64,000 bases of DNA from Arabidopsis thaliana. Taxonomy: Eukaryota; Streptophyta; Magnoliopsida; Brassicales; Brassicaceae. A program made the translations under genes and the position numbers. This document shows, in pieces, positions 1-11,249 of the stretch (position 1 is its first letter; each line of letters opens with the position of its first letter). The notes beneath the pieces are model-generated. The model was not told where the DNA came from. It did not search any database and was given only the letters and a program-made list of their open reading frames with translations. The stretch covers positions 11,091,151 through 11,155,150 of the forward strand of contig NC_003071.7 of NCBI RefSeq assembly GCF_000001735.4, written 5' to 3'.

Positions 1-354
1 CCGGATGTTTTTGTAGATCACCAACTAAATTTTCTCATATCAAGAGAAAGCGTTATTAAAGCCAGACCTGTTTCTTCTTGTCTACATTCTTGTCTATAGT
101 CTGGTAGCAATTTAATGTAATTTTCCATTCTGTAAATAAAAAACACTATTCAGTCGTTAAAACAATCCTTCTTAACGTATTTCGTACGTAATTTAATTGC
201 TTTTATAATCAATCATAATCACATCTTACAAGTAAGTGAAGAAAGTAATACAATTTACAGTTAATATTATCCACACCAATGTCTGGAAAAGGCTAAGCCT
301 AATTGCAAATTTTTCATAACAAAAGATTTCTACAATGATCTTCTATAAACATTG
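1..354. other. 3' flank of the first F-box gene, no gene seen
   Basis: AT-rich sequence beyond the stop codon of the minus-strand F-box gene. It should hold that gene's 3' UTR and possibly the end of a neighbouring gene beyond the window edge. I see no convincing open frame, RNA gene or repeat in it. Confidence 0.4.
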
Positions 355-1850
355 TCAATGAATGATGATAACCTCACAGCTGCGAGAACGCTTTGTGAAA
401 GTACTAAGCTCCTTGAAGATATCTGAATCTTGGTTTGCTATCGAAGAATCTTCTAAACGCAAAATGAGTTTCTTGAGAACTACTGAATTCTTGAGAAAAT
501 ACCTCACTAATTTCTCCCCGGTTTCTTCTCCCATAATCAATTCTCTAATCTCAACACACTCCAAACTCGATAACAAACACTGAGGGACATAGGTAAGTCC
601 ATCTTGCTCAGGCTCCGTTGAAACAGTAAAGTCCTGCAGGTGCACACGCTGTGTTTACAATATATTCAGAGATGTTCTTAACTAACCAAATCATAGATTT
701 ATTCATAATCTTACCAAGATGAGGTTTTCAAGATTTGGGCAGCTCTCAAGAAAGACAAGCAACAACTGCAACATGGATCGAGAAACCGCAGCTTGTAAAC
801 GGTACAAGTTATCGAATTTCGGAATAGGTACCAACTTCGAATATCGATCTAGGACCTGCAATAAAGAAAGAAAAGGATACATCACAGGGAATCAAAGTAC
901 ATTTCTTGTCACATATATGCATCAAAAAATACATATTTCACCTCTAAAGTACGCCGAGAGATGATCATATGTCTTACACAAGATATCGCGGTTAAAAAAT
1001 CACGGATGATATCTCTCTTGCGTAAATCCCCCGGTTCCAAACGACTGCCGCCAAACTTAACATTAAATTCACTATCAATATCAATCATCGACAAAGAAGT
1101 CATGTTCTTGACTACAATCGTATCAGATTGGTCATCATTAAAATTCAAATACTCAAGTCTAGGAGCATCAATCTCAACCGAAAAATACGTACAAGAAACA
1201 CTATACTCAAACGTAAGACGAAAGCTTCTAAGACTCAGAGACCTCACACGAAGAAACTGCAGAACATCTAGATTACAAAAATCAATAGGCCTAATCAATA
1301 CAAAATCTTCAAGAACAGGACAACCTGAGATAATCTTCTCCATGATCAAAGGATCATCATAATACCAAACATCTTCTAAATGCATTATCTTAAGAGACGG
1401 TAGTGAAACAACGAACTCTGGATTCTCGATTCCTACGGTTACAAGCATTAGAGACACCAATGTATTGCACTTATAAATATTCTGAGGCATGAACTCTCTT
1501 ACACACATATTAGTCTCAAAACCTTTAGCATCTAGATGTTGAATTCCGCGATCAACCGTTGTTACAACCCACCCAGCTAACCGATCATCGTCGTAAGTGT
1601 ATTCATCATACTTCAACTTGAATTTTCGCATTCGTGATTTTCGATTAAACTCGAGAAAATTGTCGATAAAGCTTGCGTAGTTTTCGTCAGGGAAATCGCT
1701 GACTTTTAAGTCGAGAACAGGAACCCTAAGCCAGAGAAATTCCCATCGTTTCGATAAAACGCTTGTTTTAACGGAATCTATGGTCGGAAGGTATGAGAGT
1801 ACTTGAGTTAGTAAAGAATCTGGCAATTCGCAGATTCTATCGCAATTCAT
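355..1850 (-). CDS. F-box / LRR / FBD-domain protein
   Basis: Predicted SCF ubiquitin-ligase substrate adaptor of 442 aa; substrate unknown. Three coding exons: 942-1850, 715-855 and 355-633, joined in phase 0 at GT-AG introns. The start is the second ATG of the open frame (MNCDRICELPDSLL), which places the F-box at residues 5-45 as in the family; a leader intron with good borders lies at 1867-1946. The middle holds LRR_2-like leucine-rich segments (VSLPSLKIMHLEDVWY). The C-terminal 90 residues match the FBD domain (SSLECVEIRELIMGEE, then KKLILRL). Domain order and the three-exon layout are typical of the large, fast-evolving Arabidopsis F-box/FBD family. I recall this as At2g26030. No frame damage is seen, so it looks intact. 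Confidence 0.92.
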
Positions 1851-3681
1851 CGCAAGAAACAAAATCCTAAAGTATCAAATAGTTTCAGAACTGATCCCAA
1901 AATCAGACACACAATCATGTAATCGAGCTTGGTCTGAAGAACTCACCGTCGATCTGACTCGCCGGAGAATTATGGTTGAAGTTATCGGAGTAGAGTTTCA
2001 AAATTGATCCCAAAATGTGAATGTGAACGTGTCACCGTCGCCGGCGTTGTTATCTGATACGATCGGGGATTGGGCCTAATTGGGCTTGAATAAGCCCATT
2101 GATATCTTCTTATCTTATTTACGATTTATGAAAAAAAACTCTTCTTATCCCAAAATGTGAATGTCTACTCAGTACTCAAATGATATCAAACCGAAGAACA
2201 TAGTTTGTCTGGATGCTGACTCGGTTCAGGACCATTTGGAAGGATTTTACTATAATGTTTATTATCACATGTTTATTATAATGTTCAAAACCATATAATA
2301 TCTTTAACACTATTGATACTATTAAATATAATATATTTTAAATAAAAATAATATGTATCCAAGAAAATGGATTTTAGCTATCTTTTTAAGAAGATATTGA
2401 TTATAAAATTTGTAAAGAGATTTTTTTTATATAAAAAAGATAATAAATTATGTTAGAAGAAGATCATAATTAGTTATAATATGTAGTTATAATGTTTAAA
2501 AAAAAAACTATGTCTTAAAAACCTATTTATAAATATAATTCTAACATTTTTTAAATATGAAACTAAATTTAGTTAACAATAGATTTTAATTGTTTATAAA
2601 TAAAAAGTTAGATTATATTTAATATGTAATATATATACTTCCAATTCCAAGTGAAAATATAAAGTATATATATTTCTGAATATTAAAGATTACTGTCAAT
2701 TAGATATACTTTACTTTAAAGCAATTTTGGAGGAAAAAGAAAAAGAAAATCAAGCGAAATAGAAAAACTGTATTTGTCTTTCTATTGAAAAGGTAAAACA
2801 ACTTGTGGAGACACAACCATTGGAAGTAGTACATGGCTGCATGCATAATGTGACACACTTCTCTTTTCCAGCACTTTAAAGAAGTGAAAGGCAAAAGAGC
2901 TTCTACACGAATCTAGACCATGGATTCCTCTTGTAATACAAAAAATTATATTATTTTTATTGAACTGGAACTACTGTGGCGCAATTCTTACCATTTTTTT
3001 TTTAATAACACATAGTAAAGGGGACCAAATCTGAATGTGTGATACAATTACATAGCAACACAAATAACTAGACTACACATCACAACGGTCCAATGTTTTA
3101 AGACGACTATAATTAATGAAAAAAAATGTATTGGACAAGTTTTGTGGAGACACAAACCATCGGAATATATATGTATAAACTTTTTTCAAAGGTGCCCTAA
3201 AAAACGTTAACCTAATAAGAAGAAGAAGAAGAATGATTTTGGTAAGGTAAATAAAAATCTAATTCAACATTGCGACAAGAAGTGATTTCTAAGTTCCTTT
3301 TTGCTTTTTGATAACCGGCAAGATTTCTTGACTCTTTGTAGCGCAAATACTATAGACCAACTATAACCAATATTAATTAAGAGTGTAATACCAATTTTTG
3401 ACATCATCAAAAATAGTCCAAAGTTTATTCAAAAATAGTCCAAATTTATTCAAAAATAGATGGTGAAAAAGCAAAATCAAATGACAGAATTCGTGATTTG
3501 CCGTTTATTGGAAAAAAATAAACAGAGAACTAATATGCGTTATGCAACAATAGTTTCGTTAACGGAATCGAATTAAACATTTGCTTCCAATAGTAAATCT
3601 CACAAATTAAGTAAATAATCAATAATCATCAGAAGAAAGGAAAAAACTTACCGAGAGAAAATATAAGAAATAAACTTGAAA
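1851..3681. other. Spacer between the F-box gene and PYL2
   Basis: Contains the F-box leader with an 80-nt 5' UTR intron at 1867-1946 (CG|GTGAGT to TTTAG|GA on the minus strand) and a promoter-proximal patch near 2070-2105 with repeated GGGCCT/GGGCTT/AGCCCA motifs of the plant site II or UP1 type. From about 2200 to 3680 the sequence is very AT-rich with homopolymer runs and no believable coding frame. PYL2 3' UTR should occupy the right-hand end. Confidence 0.5.
3407..3459. repeat. Short tandem repeat, about 21-22 bp unit
   Basis: The 10-mer TCAAAAATAG begins at 3407, 3429 and 3450, followed in the first two units by a TCCAAA-rich stretch. Two full units and one partial unit, AT-rich, in the downstream region of PYL2. 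No function is implied. Confidence 0.7.
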
Positions 3682-4254
3682 TTATTCATCATCATGCATA
3701 GGTGCAGATGTGGCGGCAACTCCGAGTTTCTGAAGGTTGAGTTTGACGACAGTGTCCACAAACATTTTAGTGTCTTCCTCTGTGTTTCCCTCGGGAATAT
3801 CAACGGTGTAAGATTCAAGAACCACCGTGTAAACCTTGCCGGAATCTTGATTCAAGAACTCATTGACCGACGTCACTGATTTGTAGTTCTTGAGTCGGTG
3901 CTCTCCGCCGACGACCCTGAAGCTTAGAACACGGTGGTCGTCATCGACGAACTCAAGCCGCTCGGTACTGGTTGAGGCTGGGAGGCCGGAGATTACGGTC
4001 ACTTCTCTGACGCTTCCGACGTCACCATCACCGGAGATGAGACGGCACCTTTTTACAAAGTGTTTGTAGCGTTCGGGGTTGTCGAAGCGGCGGATAAGAG
4101 GCCAAACCACGGAGGCCGGAGCGTGGATGCGTTGGGTTATGAGAGAAGTGCACGTGGTTGGGTCTGGTTCGAACTGGTGGTACGTTTTGATAACCGGTTC
4201 GAGGGTTTTCTGCTCTTCATCGGTTAGGCCTTTCACGGCCGGGGATGAGCTCAT
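3682..4254 (-). CDS. PYL2: Abscisic acid receptor PYL2 (RCAR14)
   Basis: Soluble START/Bet v 1-fold ABA receptor of 190 aa in one uninterrupted exon. With ABA bound it inhibits clade A PP2C phosphatases and so releases SnRK2 kinases. Ligand-site features visible in the translation: Lys64 in ERYKHF (contacts the ABA carboxylate), the gate loop SGLPA at residues 89-93, the latch GEHRL at 118-121 with HRL at 119-121, and a C-terminal helix rich in VDTVVKLNLQKL. Length and absence of introns agree with the family. The chosen ATG opens MSSSPAVKGLTDEEQ and has no plausible in-frame alternative. A TATA box lies about 125 bp upstream, and a palindromic CACGTG element lies just before the start. Recalled as At2g26040. 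Confidence 0.97.
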   Translation of the reverse strand: MSSSPAVKGLTDEEQKTLEPVIKTYHQFEPDPTTCTSLITQRIHAPASVVWPLIRRFDNPERYKHFVKRCRLISGDGDVGSVREVTVISGLPASTSTERLEFVDDDHRVLSFRVVGGEHRLKNYKSVTSVNEFLNQDSGKVYTVVLESYTVDIPEGNTEEDTKMFVDTVVKLNLQKLGVAATSAPMHDDE

Positions 4255-4267
4255 GGTGATGAATCAG

Positions 4268-4279
4268 TCACACGTGTGA
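4268..4279. promoter_or_regulatory. 12-bp palindrome with G-box/ABRE core in the PYL2 leader
   Basis: TCACACGTGTGA is a perfect palindrome containing CACGTG and ACGTGT, the cores of the G-box and ABRE recognised by plant bZIP and bHLH factors. It lies 14 bp upstream of the PYL2 start codon, between the TATA box and the ATG, so probably within the 5' UTR. Regulation of PYL2 through it is inference. Confidence 0.5.
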
Positions 4280-4378
4280 GGGTTTTATGAAAGAGAGGTC
4301 TTCTTGTTGGAGGTTGGGGGGTTTGTGAAAGAGATGAGAATAAAAGACAGTTCTTTTTTTGGGAGCTATGAGTGTTTT

Positions 4379-4386
4379 TTTATATA
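4379..4386 (-). promoter_or_regulatory. Probable TATA box of PYL2
   Basis: Reading the minus strand, TATATAAAAAA lies 125-132 bp upstream of the PYL2 ATG. A start site about 30 bp downstream would give a leader of roughly 90-95 nt with CT-rich stretches, as is usual in Arabidopsis. Confidence 0.5.
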
Positions 4387-4389
4387 TTA

Positions 4390-6859
4390 CTACAAATCTA
4401 TGGGTGTTGTTCTTTGGACGGATTTATCCCTTTCTGTTTGTTTATTGTCCATATATTAACTCTTGTTCTAACTTATACTCTTCCCGTATCATTTTAAGTG
4501 ATGTTTTAGCAAAAACAAAAAGTTTCATTTTAAGTGATGCTTTCAATTTTTTATACAAATTAAATGCATTTTTATACCAATTATATTTTACAATCATTTT
4601 TTATATTAGTTGAATTCAGTTTAATTAATAATGTTTTTTTATGTAAAGAGAACAATTAAATGAATATTTTATGCTTTCTTAATTTGTGGGTAAAAATATT
4701 AAACAAGAGGGAATACAAAAACTAGATCATTTCTTATTTATAAGCCCATTTTGTCAAAGAGTTTCCATCTTCTTATTTATGTAGAGGATTTATACATTGG
4801 CGTAAATTGAACTCAATATCTTTAACCTATAAGGTGAAAACAATCTTTATTTCTAGAAGTGAAATTTTATTTATTGTAAAGGTGGTTTTAGTAAACTTTA
4901 AATCAGTTAATACATAATGTTAACATTGGCATATAATTATGTTTTCAATGAACAGTCACTACACATTAAGACTTGGTCCAACCACCTCCCAAAATCCAAT
5001 AACTAAATTGATGGACCTACTCCAATATTTTATTTTATAAATTTAAATAAAACTGTGGGGAAATGACAAAATATTAAATAAATATCCGGTCACCACTCTT
5101 TTGGGTCTCGAAAGAAAAAAAGAAAGAAAGGTGGTGGTCAGAGCTGGGTTATTTTGTCTTGTAGTTAACAAAATTCTCTGTATTATTCCTTGATTTAGTG
5201 GGACGGTAACACTGTATTGCACATGTATTTAATAATTAGGTCTTACCATAATAGATGTTCGATGCTTGATCATTTTTAGAAAGCACCTAATTTAACTATC
5301 CATAAAACTATTTTGTCTTCATTTACGGTTATGGTTCTTGAACAACGAGCCGAGCCAAACCCGATTCGGGTATAACTTTGATACAGTACCCAAATATAAA
5401 ATGTGAACTAAAATATCTTCTCCTTCCATAATAAGTAATATTTCAGAGAAATTTATTTTATTTCATGGTTTTCATTTCAATGTAAAATAAATAAATTTAT
5501 GATATAAACTTATTATCGTTTATTTTTATTTCTTTACAATTGTTTTTCTTATGTCTTAAAGATCCTTGTTTCTTTGAAATTTAATAGAATTTATCAATTA
5601 CAAGTTATAGATCCAATGTAATATGTTTTGGTAATAAGGAGTGATTTAATCATTTTTCGGTAGCTAACAAGAATTCTATGGAGAAGAGATGATATAATCA
5701 TAGGAAAGTTGCTTATTTTCTAAAAAAGAAACTTATCGAGGGGCAATTCCAGTTCGATAAGTTTATGTTTCTTAAACAAAATATGAAGAAGCTATACAAT
5801 GCTTAGAATCCGACTGGTGATAGAGGTGAAGCTATATAACATTGCTCTTAACTAAGATAAAAGCTTGTTGATTACAAAAAGTAGTCAGATTAGTATTTTT
5901 ACAAAATCTTAAAACATACACTACTCTCTCTATTTCATAATTAGTGATATATTTAGAAACAGTTATTGTCTCGTTTTATTTGATATTTTATTCATTTAAT
6001 GCAATAATAGTTAAGTTATTCAATAAGGAGTAATTCTTTCTGCCATAGGTCTTTTTATTAGTTGAATAGTGCTTTAAATAAGTTGGTTCTACAATTATTT
6101 AATGAGACTATGCCATTTGTCGTTAACGAGGTGATTAATTATCTAAGTCAAATCTTACGTAACGAATTAGAGCAAATGCAAACAATATTGTAGAACTCTC
6201 TTTCAATGTAAGTGATGTTTTAAAGTGGTTGTATACATAAATTGTTTTGGTAAGTGATTAATTAAAGTTTTAGTAATTGATGTTTAAAGTTTTGGTATAT
6301 ATTAAAAAAAAATTATAATCTGAAATTATCTACTTTGATACAAATGTAGCAAATAATAATTAGAATAACTATTTAATTAGAACATTATTTTATCAAATAT
6401 TAGTTGTTTTAGCCTTTAAGGTTTTATTTGTAGAGAGGCCATGAGCCCATAAATAGAATATGTAGTCCTCGATCTAAATTATAGCATTTAATAAAGTAAC
6501 CCTAAGCTCTGATCAATTATTGGTCATCTTATGCATTATTTTCTATTTTACTCATTAAAGGAAAGTTTAGCCTAAAATGGCAACAACTAGTCAAATAGAC
6601 TTTACTAATTCCAAGGATACAATAATTAATTTAAACCCGTAATTACTTAACGAATCCAAGCAGATTTCAACCATAATATGTGTCTTATTTTTTATTTTTT
6701 AATTATTATTAGTTCCTCACGCAGCGTCATTGAAGAGGACTTAAGAATAAAATGTATATTTTACGGATCAACTATTATAGACCGTTAAATGTTATTTACA
6801 AATGAATTCTTGATTTTTTTTTAATAAATATAATAAAATAAAAAAAGATTTTTCCGTCT
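4390..6859. other. AT-rich spacer with scattered MITE-like scraps
   Basis: No gene recognised. A GA-rich microsatellite occurs at about 5108-5130. Motifs resembling the ends of Stowaway-type elements (variants of TTTCATAATTAGTGATATAT and CATTTTAAGTGATGTTTTAG) occur near 4488, 4528, 5411, 5925 and 6206, but I could not pair them into whole elements. The rest is AT-rich DNA without open frames of note. Confidence 0.4.
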
Positions 6860-7363
6860 CAAGTAAGAATGAACAAAATTCGATAAAATAATAAAATAAT
6901 AATTTTTAGAATCTCTATGTAAATATTTTATATTTTCTTCTAAATATTAGATTGTCAAGTCCAAAACTAAATTATTTTTATAAAATCCAAAATATTAAGA
7001 TTCATTTTTTTGAATTTATATTTTCTAAAAATTTAACAATTAAAATTAAACTCCATAAATTAATAAATAATAATTTATACACTAAAATAATAAATAATCA
7101 TTTATACTCTAAAATAAAAAATACTAATTTATTGATAAATTAATATCATTATAAATTAATAAAAGATGATGGTCCCAACATTATTAATTTTCTTAGATTA
7201 CATTTTTTGAGTTCATATTTTCTTAAAATTTTAACAATTAAAACTAAACTCGATAAAATAGTAAATAATAATTTATACTCTAAAATAATAAATATTTAAT
7301 ATCATTATAAATTAATAAAATATGATGGTCCCAACATTATTAAATTGTGGAGGTTTGTATTAA
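6860..7363. mobile_element. Degraded Emigrant-like MITE
   Basis: The internal sequence resembles the intact Emigrant copy at 9988-10551: CGATAAA-AATAAAATAATA followed by CTATGTAAATAT, then several blocks of ATAAATTAATAA with GATGGTCCCAACATTATTA at about 7168 and 7321. The right edge CATTATTAAATTGTGGAGG matches a mutated right terminal repeat. The left terminal repeat was not recognised. Internal blocks are locally duplicated. An apparent small ORF here is an artefact of AT-rich repeats. Confidence 0.55.
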
Positions 7364-7501
7364 CAAATGCAGTAAAAATATTGGTAGAAAGACAACCTAA
7401 ATATTAGAATTCTAAACATTATGGATCCCAACTAATGAAAGTAAGATATTGAGATCATCAAAACTTTAAACTTGGGTTTTCACTAAACAAGTTAGAATTC
7501 T

Positions 7502-8230
7502 TCACAGAGTTCTACTGTGATTTATGCTTAATGGTACAAACTGCATTGCGCTATAGTTGGTGATGCCTAATCCATTCCTTCCCTGACTCGGATCAATTAG
7601 ATTCCATATGGTTCCATTAACGGTCACTTGAAACACATGAGGATGATTCTGATCCTGGGGAAGCTGTTGTTGCATCACCTCAGCCATACGCGAAATCCCA
7701 GCTGCAGTCATGAGTTCAACGTATTCAGAATGTCTCTCCATCATTTCCCATCTCTGTTGTCTCAGTGGATCGACCTTTGGTGGCACAATACCGCGATGCT
7801 CAGTTTTCAAGTGCTTAGTAAGCTGAGAAAACGTCCCAGAGAATTTGCAATCCTCTACGGAGCAAGACCTCGGTTTAGCATTCATAAATCTTCTTGCAGT
7901 GCTCGTCACCTTTGTCGTCTCGGATACTTCACCTCTACAGAGAGGACAATGTAAGGTCTTGGGGTATAGGCGCTTTTTTATGGTTTTTCTGCGGAACTGC
8001 TTGAAACAATTGGAGTGACGAACACTCGTATCGCACATGTAAGGATGACATCCACTAGAAGAAGAAGAGCATGTCAAAAGAACAGCATTGTGAGGTGGTT
8101 CCATGCAGATTACACACCGCACATCCTCCCAACCTGTCTCAATAGGCGACTCTGACGCCTTGTGTTTGTCGGTCCTCGAAGACCGAAGCGGGTATGGCGA
8201 TACTCTGACTTTGTTGCTTGACTCACACAT
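7502..8230 (-). CDS. DUF1644 zinc-finger protein
   Basis: 242-aa protein of the plant DUF1644 family; biochemical role not known to me. A cysteine-rich block runs from residue 39 (CVICMEPPHNAVLLTC) to 98 (LHCPLCRG) with Cys39, Cys42, Cys54, His62/Cys66, His72/Cys75, Cys95 and Cys98, resembling a divergent RING. A C2H2-like finger follows with Cys123, Cys128, His140 and His145 (SQLTKHLKTEH). Residues 150-175 are basic and aromatic. The coding region is one exon. Good splice signals predict a 560-nt leader intron at 8259-8818, with the first noncoding exon starting near 8890. Such leader introns are common in this family. Recalled as At2g26050. Confidence 0.88.
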   Translation of the reverse strand: MCESSNKVRVSPYPLRSSRTDKHKASESPIETGWEDVRCVICMEPPHNAVLLTCSSSSSGCHPYMCDTSVRHSNCFKQFRRKTIKKRLYPKTLHCPLCRGEVSETTKVTSTARRFMNAKPRSCSVEDCKFSGTFSQLTKHLKTEHRGIVPPKVDPLRQQRWEMMERHSEYVELMTAAGISRMAEVMQQQLPQDQNHPHVFQVTVNGTIWNLIDPSQGRNGLGITNYSAMQFVPLSINHSRTL

Positions 8231-8889
8231 TTTAGATTTTCTTTAGGCTTCTCTCAAGCTAAATTATTTCAACATTAACCAAAAAACAACATTCATCAAG
8301 AAATTATGCAATAAACAAATTCATAAGAAAACCAAATAGAAAATAGTTGGATACTTGGATGATTAGAAAATCAAAATTGAACTATACGTATCAAAACGTT
8401 TGTTTATTTGTCAATCCTCTTATTAATGAGCTTAGACTCAAATTCCAGACCAACGACGAGTACATAAAGTAAGTAATTGATGGCAAAGATTTCTGAACAG
8501 GCCTACTCTCTATACGATAAACATGACGGCCCAATCATCGCCAAGGCCTAAACCTCTCAAACCTTAGAATGAACGAAAATAAATCAAATTTTTTATTTAA
8601 TATATGAGAACAAAAGGGTATTCAACAAAATTGCAAGAATTTGGGTCCGTTACAAAACTATATTGGTTCATGTAACTGTAGTACTGTATTGGTCACCCGT
8701 TAACAATATTATCCCCCAAATTTCAACAGATCAGTGAGATATCAATATGAGAAATCAGAAGAAGAAAAAAAAACACACAACCATAATTAAGATTAACGAA
8801 ATGGAGAAATATATATACCTTGGCTGAAGACGTTTAGAGGAAAATGAAAACGATGGAGTTTGGTATCAAACAGTGAAGATTGAAATTTT

Positions 8890-9690
8890 GATTCTGAATG
8901 CACGTTTATGTGATTTCTATGGCTTTTTATAAGCTACTACTCTTAGAATATGTCTAATCTCATTTGACCAAAATATCCCTCTCTTTTGTATTCAACGTTT
9001 TTCACTTTTCTTAGTAAAGAAAACATCATTGTCTTTCTTAAAAAAATTAGATCATTTTCCTTAGTGCTGCAAGTCAAATTTAACAAGGAAATATAATTCA
9101 ATAACATTCAAAAAGTAAGGAAATCACAATTTTCTTGTGACTTAACTTTTTAAAGTTTAAAGTAAAAAATCTAATAATAATATTTATCAAGAATAAAAAA
9201 TCTAAAAATAATAAGAAAACATTTAACATAAACTAGACATATACTTTAGATCTAAAGAAAATATACAAATATCACTTTTGATTACATTTACATGTATTAA
9301 GGAAATAGAACCATTAATTTTGCTCTTAACTATTATTTTTAAATATTCACATATAGATTTTGTTTTTCCTTAATTCAGATAATACAGCGCGGACAACAGT
9401 CAAAAGTATTAGTAAATAACTTACTAATGACACATAACTTTTGTTTAACTTAAATTTTTAAAATATGATGATATCACTAGTCAAAATTGAGATAATTTAC
9501 TACTAAATACGCAAAAGAAATTACTTAATTTATAGGGATTTAGTACCTAGTAAGTCATTACTAGTCAAAATAAAGATAATAAATTACTGAAAATCTTTGT
9601 TCTAAAACATGGCCATGGAGACCGAGGTCTCTAGACGTCGGAAAGCATGAGATGGTTTGAAGCCGCCGCGATGTAACATAACTTATTATT
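8890..9690. other. AT-rich spacer upstream of the DUF1644 gene
   Basis: Promoter region of the minus-strand DUF1644 gene followed by AT-rich DNA. A phrase around ACTAGTCAAAA and GATAAT occurs twice (about 9477 and 9561). A short GC-rich island at about 9608-9680 contains the interrupted palindrome GAGACC-GA-GGTCTC and a 13-codon frame opening ATGGCCATGGAGACC. No gene assigned. Confidence 0.35.
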
Positions 9691-9699
9691 TTTTGTTTG

Positions 9700-9987
9700 T
9701 TACATGTTAGAAACTCACTTTTCTATATGGATCAACAATATTTGAGTGCAAAAAATCAAAGAATATGAAAATAAATATTACAAAAAATTCGTAGCGACCA
9801 TAAATTAGGTTTGGAGGATTAGTATTCATAAGAAGAAGATGGATACTAAATGACCAATATACCATTCTTCGAAGATAAATTGAAAAAATTTCAAACTGTT
9901 GATTGTTGAATTTGAGATTCGAACCTGTCACCTCTGACATGATATATTAAACAAACCACTACAGCAAACAAAAGTATCTTGAATCTA
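9700..9987 (-). mobile_element. Possible SINE-like (tRNA-derived) element
   Basis: On the minus strand a tRNA-like head is visible: GTAGTGGTTTG (A-box-like, near 9952-9963) followed about 30 bp later by GGTTCGAATCT (B box, 9915-9925), the arrangement of an internal pol III promoter. The body would run left to about 9700. The element abuts the Emigrant insertion. No clear target duplication or A-rich tail was identified, so this is tentative. Confidence 0.3.
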
Positions 9988-10551
9988 CAGTAAAACCTCT
10001 ATAAATTAATACACGATAAATTAATAACCTCTACAAATTAATAAATTCTTCCGGTCCCGAGTTGGGATCAGTGTAAAAATTGATACAAATCGATAAATTA
10101 ATAAGATAATATTTTTTTTGAAAATCCTATGTAAATATATGGTCCCATCAATATTATAAATTAATAATTGTATAAATTATGAATATATATATATATATAT
10201 ATATTTATATTTATGAATATATCATGTAAAACTTAGTAAAATATGACTTTAGTATTGTTTTTCTTTAATTTATATTAATTCTTTGTAAAATTTAATTCTA
10301 ATAATTTTACTACGTATAAAAAAGTTTTTTTTCTTAAATCTAATAATGGTTTTCTACTTGTAATTGATTTTTAGAAAAATTATTGATTGTATAGAGAAAC
10401 TACCTTTTAGATCAAATTTTTGTAAAAAATTACAAAATTTGTAAAATATCTCCATAAATTAATAATTATTAATTTATCGATAAATTAATATTTTCTCTAA
10501 ATTAATAAATTTTCTTGGTCTCGACATTATTAATTTATAGAGGTTTTACTG
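9988..10551. mobile_element. Emigrant MITE with perfect terminal inverted repeats
   Basis: A 564-bp element with 24-bp perfect inverted repeats beginning CAGTAAAACCTCTATA and ending TATAGAGGTTTTACTG, flanked on both sides by TA (9986-9987 and 10552-10553), the target duplication of pogo/Tc1-mariner elements. The terminal sequence and length fit the Arabidopsis Emigrant family, mobilised by Lemi1/pogo-like transposases (established knowledge). It encodes no protein. Subterminal ATAAATTAATA and GGTCCC motifs and an AT run near 10185-10204 fill the interior. Perfect ends suggest a fairly young insertion. Confidence 0.93.
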
Positions 10552-11249
10552 TATATATTATTATATTTCTAACCTAATCCCAGATTGATGTTTAGCGGTA
10601 TTTAAAATCAGGCTAAAAACACATATTTTTTACTAGAATATAAAATAGATAATATTGTGCTGATGCTAATCAAAATTAAAAGGTAACAAATTATTAAAGA
10701 CATATATTTAACTTAATTTAAATGTACATCTGCGGTGCTAGCACTAGTTTATATAATAAGAACAAAAAACCTAATGATTTAATTTGAAAAATAAATTTAA
10801 GAATATGACCTTCGAGTTCTAAGAAAATTAGCTTGTTAATATTTTTTTTATTAGAAATGAAAATTTATCTTAGAATAAAAATCTCCTCAATATCTATTTT
10901 CAACCTCTTTCAAAGATTTGAAAATATTTTTTTTTTAATATTAGTAAATAAAACTAATTAAATAAAATTAGAAATCAAATTGATTTTACTTAAAAACACT
11001 TTAAAGTTTAAACCTCTAATCTAGCTTTTATTTTTGTACCGCCATTAAAAAATAACGAACCCAAACCGAACTCAAACCCAGACCCAAACCCATGCCCATA
11101 CACAAATCACGAATGCCTAGGCTTACTTGTGACCGAAACCGAATTGAATCATATATAGTTTCAGGTCACCTGTTGCACAATCTCTGCTCAGCCCTAAAAG
11201 CTTACTCCTTTCAACTTTCTGGAGGCCTTCTCGTAGCCTAGCGTCATAG
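10552..11249. other. Spacer and promoter upstream of CIA1
   Basis: AT-rich sequence followed, at about 11045-11095, by an AACCCAAACCGAAC-type pyrimidine/purine-biased stretch like those at the ends of hAT-type MITEs. The last 100 bp should hold the CIA1 leader. No gene seen. Confidence 0.35.

Noticed and set aside
2700-2894. 64-aa minus-strand ORF in the spacer before PYL2
   Set aside because: Phe-rich, driven by poly-A and poly-T runs, with no domain, no paralogue that I know and no promoter context.
4488-6215. Dispersed CATTTTAAGTGATG-like words as whole Stowaway MITEs
   Set aside because: Most are in the same orientation and could not be paired as inverted ends with TA duplications, so only scraps are claimed.
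6952-7143. 63-aa plus-strand ORF rich in Asn, Ile and Lys
   Set aside because: It is made of ATAAATTAATAA-type blocks from a decayed MITE; the amino-acid content simply reflects AT-rich repeats.
10722-10760. CTGCGGTGCTAGCACTAGTT as another Helitron 3' end
   Set aside because: A GC-rich foldback and CTAGT are present, but the stem is poor and no matching TC 5' end was found.
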